The notes beneath the pieces are model-generated. The model was not told the DNA's origin. It saw only the letters and a program-made list of their open reading frames with translations, and did not search any database. This document shows positions 7,033-11,173 of a stretch of 11,173 nucleotides of DNA, piece after piece (the stretch's first letter is position 1; each line of letters starts with the position of its first letter). Origin of the DNA: an uncultured Prevotella sp. (lineage in GTDB: Bacteria; Bacteroidota; Bacteroidia; Bacteroidales; Bacteroidaceae); the NCBI GenBank assembly GCA_905211345.1, contig CAJMAO010000051.1:1-11173 (forward strand). The letters are read 5' to 3'. A program made the translations under genes and the position numbers.

Positions 7033-8455
7033 GTTTTTTCACTGTTTTCAACACGTCGTAATACACTTCCACAGGATACTTCTTGCGCAGCTCGGCCACC
7101 CATTGTTTCTCAAGTTCTTCCTGATAGTCGGCCGTAACGAGCCCGCGCACGTCCTTATAGCTCTCAGGCTTCTTCTTCAACAGTTTGCCGTAAACGGCGT
7201 CGATGGGGAAATCAACAAGCTGCTTGACTGTTGTGTCTTTCTTGAACACCATCTTATCGATGAAAGCGTTGTCGCCTTCCTTGAAGATGCCTTTCTCCAC
7301 ACGTATCCTCAACACTGAGTCGTTATTGAACGTCTTGCGCAGAACCTCGGCCCATTCGTCGAACGGCACATCCTTGACACAGTCGCGCACGGCTTTCACG
7401 TCGCTGTTCTGCTTGACATGATACACCATGCCTTTGTATCTTGGTTCCAGCCAATAGTAACGTTTCTTGTTCTTATTGAAATACGCCTCGAGGCCGGCCT
7501 CGTCGTTGGCGGCCTTCTCCCACACGGTGCGGTTGCTTATTTCATAAAGCAACAAGCCGTCATGGTATTCTTGAATAAGGTATTTCAGTTCGGGGTCTTC
7601 GGCCGAAAGCTCGTCAGTCTTGGCCTTCATAACGTCTTCCTTGGTCTGCTTCCCGTCAGACTCTTTCACTATATCATCGATTTTCTTGTCGATAATGCGC
7701 TCGCGGAGGCCGCGCATCTCGATAAAGCGAAGTATGTCGTTCTTCAACGTGTCGAACGGTTCTAGTTGCTTGCGCCCTTTCATTAATATGATGTGAAACC
7801 CCACGGGCGACTTCACTACGCCGCTCATCTCGCCTGTCTGCAAGGCGTAAGCCGCGTCTTCAAACTCTTTCAGAGTCTGTCCCGGCTGCAGCCACGGCAG
7901 CTCGCCGCCGTTTTTCGCCGACCCTGGGTCTTGCGAATACTTGCGCGCCATCTCGGCAAAGTCGGCTCCACCCTTCAACACATTATATATAGAGTCGGCC
8001 CTGTGGCGGGCTTGTTCGAACTTTTCATTCGGCGCGTTCTGCTCAACATACATCAGGATGTGCGCAGGCTTGATCAGGCCGCGAGGCCCTATGTGCTCCT
8101 TGGTGCGGTCATACATGGCCTTGGCCTCGGCCATGATGTCGGTGCTGTCGACAAAAGCCGGACGCACCTCTTGGTCGCGGTACATGGCAAACTCTTTCTT
8201 GAAAGAGCCTAACGTGTCGAGCTTCGCGTCATAGGCGGCCGCCACTTTCAGTTTATAGTCTATAAAAAGATCAACATACTCGTCAACGGTTTTCCTGTCG
8301 ATTACGTCGGAGGAATTATTCTTGTTGTATGAATGCTCGAACTCTGAACGCATAACCGGCATCCCGTTGATTTTCATCACTACGGGGTCAGCCTGTTGCG
8401 CATAAGCCATGCTTCCGCTAAGAAGCATGGCCGCGAAAAGACTTTTAAATCTCAT
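7025..8455 (-). CDS. Parvulin-type peptidyl-prolyl isomerase (PpiC/PrsA-like)
   Basis: This 476-residue secreted foldase has a signal peptide (MRFKSLFAAMLLSGSMAYAQ, 1-20). A SurA/PrsA-like N-terminal region follows (about 22-120, VVMKINGMPVMRSEFEHSYN). One complete parvulin domain is seen at about 126-228, with IKPAHILMYV, FAEMARKYSQDPGSAKNGGE and SPVGFHIILMKGRK. The long helical C-terminal half (about 230-476) has no recognised domain. It may be a chaperone arm, or a second, decayed PPIase region. The gene starts 65 nt after guaB and overlaps the SurA-like gene by 8 nt. No separate promoter is visible before it. A perfect 10-bp inverted repeat sits in the signal-peptide codons (8406-8431). 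The paralogue downstream suggests a division of labour in porin folding. Confidence 0.92.
   Translation of the reverse strand: MRFKSLFAAMLLSGSMAYAQQADPVVMKINGMPVMRSEFEHSYNKNNSSDVIDRKTVDEYVDLFIDYKLKVAAAYDAKLDTLGSFKKEFAMYRDQEVRPAFVDSTDIMAEAKAMYDRTKEHIGPRGLIKPAHILMYVEQNAPNEKFEQARHRADSIYNVLKGGADFAEMARKYSQDPGSAKNGGELPWLQPGQTLKEFEDAAYALQTGEMSGVVKSPVGFHIILMKGRKQLEPFDTLKNDILRFIEMRGLRERIIDKKIDDIVKESDGKQTKEDVMKAKTDELSAEDPELKYLIQEYHDGLLLYEISNRTVWEKAANDEAGLEAYFNKNKKRYYWLEPRYKGMVYHVKQNSDVKAVRDCVKDVPFDEWAEVLRKTFNNDSVLRIRVEKGIFKEGDNAFIDKMVFKKDTTVKQLVDFPIDAVYGKLLKKKPESYKDVRGLVTADYQEELEKQWVAELRKKYPVEVYYDVLKTVKKHD
8406..8431 (-). other. Perfect 10-bp inverted repeat within signal-peptide codons
   Basis: The arms GCCATGCTTC (8406-8415) and GAAGCATGGC (8422-8431) are exact reverse complements around a 6-nt loop. 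The site starts 24 nt after the start codon of the parvulin gene and codes for the hydrophobic core of its signal peptide. In mRNA it would form a stable hairpin close to the ribosome entry region. A regulatory role is only inferred. Confidence 0.6.
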
Positions 8456-8520
8456 TTTTATCTTTTGTGGTTAAATGTCGTCACTTCACGCCGCCCGATA
8501 GGCGGATTCCGCATAAGCCA

Positions 8521-9999
8521 TTACTCGTGGCGCGAGTAATTTGGAGCCTCGCTCGTGATTGTTATATCGTGAGGATGGCTTTCCAGCACGCCGGCGTTGG
8601 TTATGCGCACGAACTTAGCGTCATGCAGCGCCTCTATGTCCTTGGCGCCGCAGTAGCCCATGCCTGAGCGCAGGCCGCCCGTAAGCTGGTAGACAACTTC
8701 CTGCACGGTGCCCTTGTAAGGCACACGGCCGGCGATGCCTTCGGGCACGAGTTTCTTCACGTCCTTCGTGTCGGCTTGGAAGTAACGGTCCTTCGAGCCG
8801 TTCTCCATTGCCTCTAGACTGCCCATGCCACGGTAGCTCTTAAACTTACGGCCGTTGAATATTATCGTGTCGCCGGGGCTTTCCTCGGTTCCCGCGACTA
8901 GCGAACCTATCATCACGCTGCAGCCACCGGCGGCAAGAGCCTTCACGATGTCGCCCGAATAGCGCAGTCCGCCGTCAGCGATAAGAGGTACGCCAGTGCC
9001 TTTCAAGGCGCAGGCCACGTCGTAAACGGCGCTCAACTGCGGCACGCCTACGCCTGCCACGACGCGCGTGGTGCAGATACTGCCCGGCCCTATGCCCACC
9101 TTTACGGCATCGGCACCGTTGTCAACAAGCATCTTGGCGGCAGCTCCCGTAGCCACGTTGCCAACTACGATGTCGACACCGGGGAACGCGGCCTTGGCCT
9201 CGCGCAGCTTTTCAACCACTCCCTTGGAGTGCCCGTGGGCGGTATCTATCACTATAGCGTCGGCGTTTGCCTCGACAAGAGCCTGTATGCGGTCGAGCGT
9301 ATCAACCGTGACACCTACTCCGGCAGCCACGCGCAAGCGTCCTTTCTCGTCTTTGCAGGCCATAGGCTTATCCTTCGCCTTTGTAATGTCCTTATATGTA
9401 ATAAGTCCTACGAGTTTGTTGTCCGAGTCAACCACGGGCAGCTTCTCTATCTTGTTCTCCTGCAATATCTGCGCCGCGTCGGTAAGATCCGTACGGATAT
9501 GCGTTGTCACAAGGTTCTCGCAGGTCATCACTTCGTCGATTTTCCTGTCAAGACGGCGCTCGAAACGCAGGTCGCGGTTGGTCACGATTCCCACCAAGTG
9601 GCCCTCGTCGTCAACCACGGGTATGCCTCCTATATGATATTCGGCCATCATGTTGAGAGCGTCTTGCACGGTAGAGCCGCGGCGTATGGTCACGGGGTCG
9701 TATATCATCCCGTTCTCGGCGCGCTTGACGATAGCCACTTGGCGCGCCTGCTCGTCTATCGGCATGTTCTTGTGGATTACGCCGATACCACCCTCGCGGG
9801 CTATGGCTATGGCCATGGCCGACTCGGTGACGGTGTCCATAGCGGCGGTCACGAAAGGTATGTTCAGCGCGATGTTGCGCGAGAACTTGGTTTTCAACTC
9901 TACCGTTTTGGGTAGCACTTCCGAATAAGCTGGGATTAAGAGGACGTCGTCAAAGGTCAGACCGTCCATCACGATTTTATCTGCAACAAATGATGACAT
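8521..9999 (-). CDS. guaB: Inosine-5'-monophosphate dehydrogenase
   Basis: This 492-residue cytoplasmic enzyme oxidises IMP to XMP with NAD+, the committed step of GMP synthesis. The TIM-barrel start is typical (LTFDDVLLIPAYSEVLP, 14-30). A CBS-domain pair is inserted at about 95-210 (for example HIGGIPVVDDEGHLVGIVTN at 122-141 and IEKLPVVDSDNKLVGLITYKD), the site of nucleotide regulation in this family. The catalytic loop GPGSICTTRVVAGVG (304-318) has the nucleophile Cys309. The phosphate-binding ADGGLRYSGD is at 341-350 and the flap region GSKDRYFQ at 401-408. The C-terminal EAPNYSRHE is normal. The length matches the bacterial norm (about 488 residues) and nothing is missing. It is the first gene of the string that runs on through the PPIases to mutL. 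Confidence 0.98.
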   Translation of the reverse strand: MSSFVADKIVMDGLTFDDVLLIPAYSEVLPKTVELKTKFSRNIALNIPFVTAAMDTVTESAMAIAIAREGGIGVIHKNMPIDEQARQVAIVKRAENGMIYDPVTIRRGSTVQDALNMMAEYHIGGIPVVDDEGHLVGIVTNRDLRFERRLDRKIDEVMTCENLVTTHIRTDLTDAAQILQENKIEKLPVVDSDNKLVGLITYKDITKAKDKPMACKDEKGRLRVAAGVGVTVDTLDRIQALVEANADAIVIDTAHGHSKGVVEKLREAKAAFPGVDIVVGNVATGAAAKMLVDNGADAVKVGIGPGSICTTRVVAGVGVPQLSAVYDVACALKGTGVPLIADGGLRYSGDIVKALAAGGCSVMIGSLVAGTEESPGDTIIFNGRKFKSYRGMGSLEAMENGSKDRYFQADTKDVKKLVPEGIAGRVPYKGTVQEVVYQLTGGLRSGMGYCGAKDIEALHDAKFVRITNAGVLESHPHDITITSEAPNYSRHE

Positions 10000-10024
10000 A
10001 TATTACTTGAAAATTTATTGCGTG

Positions 10025-10032
10025 CAAATTTA
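10025..10032 (-). promoter_or_regulatory. Putative -7 box of guaB
   Basis: The minus strand reads TAAATTTG here, matching TAnnTTTG, 25 nt before the guaB start codon. No TTTG or TTG is found at the expected distance upstream (the region is GC-rich with a T run), so this is half a promoter at best. If used, the leader would be short. Confidence 0.4.
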
Positions 10033-10144
10033 GCAAAAAAAATCCATACACGCCCCCTGTCTGCCCATTTAATTGCTGTTTTAATGCTATTTAACCCATT
10101 ACGCCCAACAGCCAAAGCACACCGTAAGCACCGTCAAAACAAAG

Positions 10145-10176
10145 CGTGGAAGCGGCCCGTTAGGGGCGCTTCCACG
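10145..10176. terminator. Strong intergenic hairpin, likely terminator of the small gene pair
   Basis: The arms CGTGGAAGCG (10145-10154) and CGCTTCCACG (10167-10176) pair perfectly over 10 bp. After one mismatch a CCC/GGG stem and a GTTA loop continue the helix. On the minus strand the hairpin is followed by CTTTGTTTT, so it could end transcripts coming from the gene pair before guaB. On the plus strand there is no T run. The T tract is interrupted, so the terminator call is moderate, while the hairpin itself is certain. Confidence 0.6.
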
Positions 10177-10225
10177 ACATGTAAAACAACCATCGGCAGC
10201 AGGCGCGCAACCCGCCTGACAGTCA

Positions 10226-10326
10226 ACGGTTTTCCAATATGCCATCTTTCGCCTTGCAAAAGACGGCATTTTACACAATAAAAGACCGCCTTTTAACGTG
10301 TAAAATACGGCATATTGGAAAACCGT
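10226..10326. repeat. 22-bp-period palindromic repeat array B with 18-bp inverted ends
   Basis: Units start at 10234, 10256, 10278 and 10300, each exactly 22 bp, with the same consensus as the array before mutL (for example GCAAAAGACGGCATTTTAC). The whole element is bounded by a perfect 18-bp inverted repeat, ACGGTTTTCCAATATGCC at 10226-10243 and its reverse complement at 10309-10326. The first unit has CAATATG at columns 2-8 and the last has CATATTG at columns 12-18, in the same phase as in array A. It could form a large cruciform or RNA stem. The function is unknown. Confidence 0.88.
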
Positions 10327-10409
10327 CGGCGATAATAACCGGTTCATCCGCCGTTCTCCATAAATATATAACACTGTCAGGAAAGCACACGGTCTACCGA
10401 AATACACCG

Positions 10410-10730
10410 CTATCTTTTCCGTAATTCTGTAACTATTTGGTTGTTCTCAAAAACTTCATGTACCGCAACCACAGTCCCACCTTGCAGACCTTGTACTTTA
10501 AGGTATGAAAACATCAAATTGCCAATTCGCAATACAAACATATTGCCTTGTTTCCATACATATAGCGCATTGTTTACGCTTTTTACATAAATGTTAGATA
10601 TTGATTTGTCAAGATTATCAAACGCTTTAATTATGGCACTATATAAAAGCGAAACGCTCCCATTATACGCTATGCCGTTAAGAAAGATTCGATTAACTAC
10701 ATTTCTAAAATCTCTACTTATTACCATCAT
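10410..10730 (-). CDS. Hypothetical small protein, second gene of AT-rich pair
   Basis: This protein of 106 residues (105 if the next ATG is used) belongs to no family I recognise. It looks like a small folded soluble protein. A mixed N-terminal part includes SLLYSAIIKAFDNLDK (about 27-42). Alternating strands follow (NIYVKSVNNALYVWKQGNMF at about 46-65, FVLRIGNLMFSYLKVQ, then TVVAVHEVF), and it ends with a basic ELRKR. There is no signal peptide or membrane segment. Start choice: ATGs at 10730 and 10727 both follow GAGG (TTGAGGCCGATGATG); a TTG at 10739 is less likely. It overlaps the upstream small gene by about 17 nt, so the two are probably translated together. By hand count the islet is about 35% G+C, well below its neighbours, which suggests acquisition by transfer. 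A toxin-antitoxin type pair is possible but unproven. Confidence 0.7.
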   Translation of the reverse strand: MMVISRDFRNVVNRIFLNGIAYNGSVSLLYSAIIKAFDNLDKSISNIYVKSVNNALYVWKQGNMFVLRIGNLMFSYLKVQGLQGGTVVAVHEVFENNQIVTELRKR

Positions 10731-10908
10731 CGGCCTCAATAGACTTTCTCATATCTTCCAAAGTCATATAGCCATGCGTTAAATACCAATTAACATCTAA
10801 GCCGTATGTGGAATTAGTATTTTCGTTTAGGTGCTTCTGCTCTTTTTCCAAATCAGCAGATTCAACAACCTTCTTGTCTCCGAACTCATTTATTAAATGA
10901 ATTTTCAT
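10714..10908 (-). CDS. Hypothetical small acidic protein, first gene of AT-rich pair
   Basis: This 64-residue protein belongs to no family I recognise. It opens with a probable short strand (MKIHLINEFGDKKVVES). A charged helix-like stretch follows (ADLEKEQKHLNENTN), then GLDVNWYLTHGYMTLEDMRKSI (about 36-57), which looks like a compact helical motif. The composition is hydrophilic and acidic, with no signal peptide or membrane segment. The ATG at 10908 is the only sensible start, about 33 nt below a good promoter. Its 3' end overlaps the next gene. In size and order, with a small acidic first gene and a larger second gene, it resembles the antitoxin of a toxin-antitoxin operon, but no conserved antitoxin domain can be seen. 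Confidence 0.7.
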   Translation of the reverse strand: MKIHLINEFGDKKVVESADLEKEQKHLNENTNSTYGLDVNWYLTHGYMTLEDMRKSIEADDGNK

Positions 10909-10940
10909 AACTAAGTTTTATATAAATATTCAACTTTCTG

Positions 10941-10972
10941 CAAATATATGAAAAATATCTTGGAAAAAACAA
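10941..10972 (-). promoter_or_regulatory. Promoter of the AT-rich gene pair
   Basis: The minus strand reads TTG (10972-10970), a 21-bp spacer, then TATATTTG (10948-10941), a full match to the -7 consensus TAnnTTTG. It lies 32 nt before the ATG at 10908 and downstream of the 5S rRNA terminator, so the pair is most likely transcribed on its own. Confidence 0.6.
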
Positions 10973-11091
10973 GCCGTCATCTTGTTTGAACAGCAAACGT
11001 ACTTTTTGCTGGATGTTCCATGCCGGTTTCCTTCGCAACAGCCAGCCGCACGCTCCGAAACACAAACGTGCGCAAAACCTTCGGCGCAATA

Positions 11092-11133
11092 CAAAAAAGC
11101 CGTCCCTCCGAGGAGTGACCCTCAAAGGGACGG
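11092..11133 (-). terminator. Rho-independent terminator of the rRNA operon
   Basis: On the minus strand a stem CCGTCCCT/AGGGACGG (arms 11133-11126 and 11107-11100), with an inner GAGG/CCTC helix, is followed by CTTTTTT. It starts about 8 nt after the 5S rRNA end, the usual place for the end of an rrn transcript. Confidence 0.85.
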
Positions 11134-11141
11134 GCAAATGA

Positions 11142-11173
11142 AGAAGGCGGCCTCCTACTCTCCCGCATCGCAT
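11142..11173 (-). rRNA. rrf: 5S rRNA, 3' end only
   Basis: The minus strand at the window edge reads GCGATGCGGGAGAGTAGGAG, then GCCGCC and TTCTT. GCGGGAGAGTAGG followed by GCCGCC is the conserved 3' portion of bacterial 5S rRNA. Most of the gene lies outside the window, so the rest of the rRNA operon is expected to the right. The exact 3' end is uncertain by a few bases. The open frame that crosses it is not a gene. Confidence 0.75.

Larger units (their letters stand above)
10000..10409. other. Gene-free region between guaB and the AT-rich gene pair
   Basis: No credible gene is found in these 410 bases. Going leftward they hold the 3' leader of the gene pair, repeat array B (10226-10326), a strong hairpin (10145-10176) and the guaB leader with a -7-like box (10025-10032). 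Open frames crossing the region are made of the repeat array and are not protein-like. Confidence 0.75.

Noticed and set aside
8491..8505. The small CCGCC/GGCGG hairpin after guaB as a terminator
   Set aside because: The stem is only 5 bp and no T run follows on the minus strand; read-through into the PPIase gene is more likely.
10099..10407. A 102-residue minus-strand open frame between guaB and the small gene pair
   Set aside because: Its middle is the 22-bp repeat array read as protein and its end crosses the hairpin; the composition is not protein-like.
10886..11173. A minus-strand open frame at the right edge
   Set aside because: It runs through the 5S rRNA end and its terminator and shows no protein-like pattern.

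Overview
The window looks like chromosomal DNA of a Bacteroidales bacterium, most likely close to Prevotellaceae. I infer this from the gene families (an OmpA-family porin of the Pgm6/7 type, an OstA-like LptA relative and a small MGLFR membrane protein beside mutL). Promoter-like motifs of the Bacteroidetes TAnnTTTG type and the lack of strong Shine-Dalgarno sites agree with this. No species can be named. Every supported gene lies on the minus strand, so transcription runs from high to low coordinates.

Reading in the direction of transcription, the window opens with the 3' end of a 5S rRNA gene (the tail of an rRNA operon) and its terminator (11092-11173). An AT-rich islet of two small overlapping unknown genes follows (10410-10908), with its own promoter. 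A gene-free stretch of about 410 bases (10000-10409) holds a 22-bp-period palindromic repeat array (10226-10326), a strong hairpin (10145-10176) and the leader of guaB.

The core is a compact gene string: guaB (IMP dehydrogenase), a single-parvulin PPIase, a double-parvulin SurA-like PPIase, an OstA/LptA-like protein, a small membrane-anchored protein and mutL (1479-9999). The middle genes overlap or nearly touch. Together the two PPIases and the OstA-like protein form an outer-membrane biogenesis block for porin folding and LPS transport, flanked by GMP synthesis and mismatch repair. A second copy of the 22-bp-period array lies just upstream of mutL (3395-3500).

The last part carries a monocistronic ompA-type gene (170-1312) with promoter and terminator, then a promoter and the 5' end of a tRNA gene that runs off the window.

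The most interesting signal is non-coding. Two intergenic arrays share an exact 22-bp period, a palindromic core and matching special end units, but differ in unit number. Other points are an unknown AT-rich gene pair, a perfect 10-bp hairpin inside the signal-peptide codons of the first PPIase gene, and a MutL that appears to lack endonuclease motifs.
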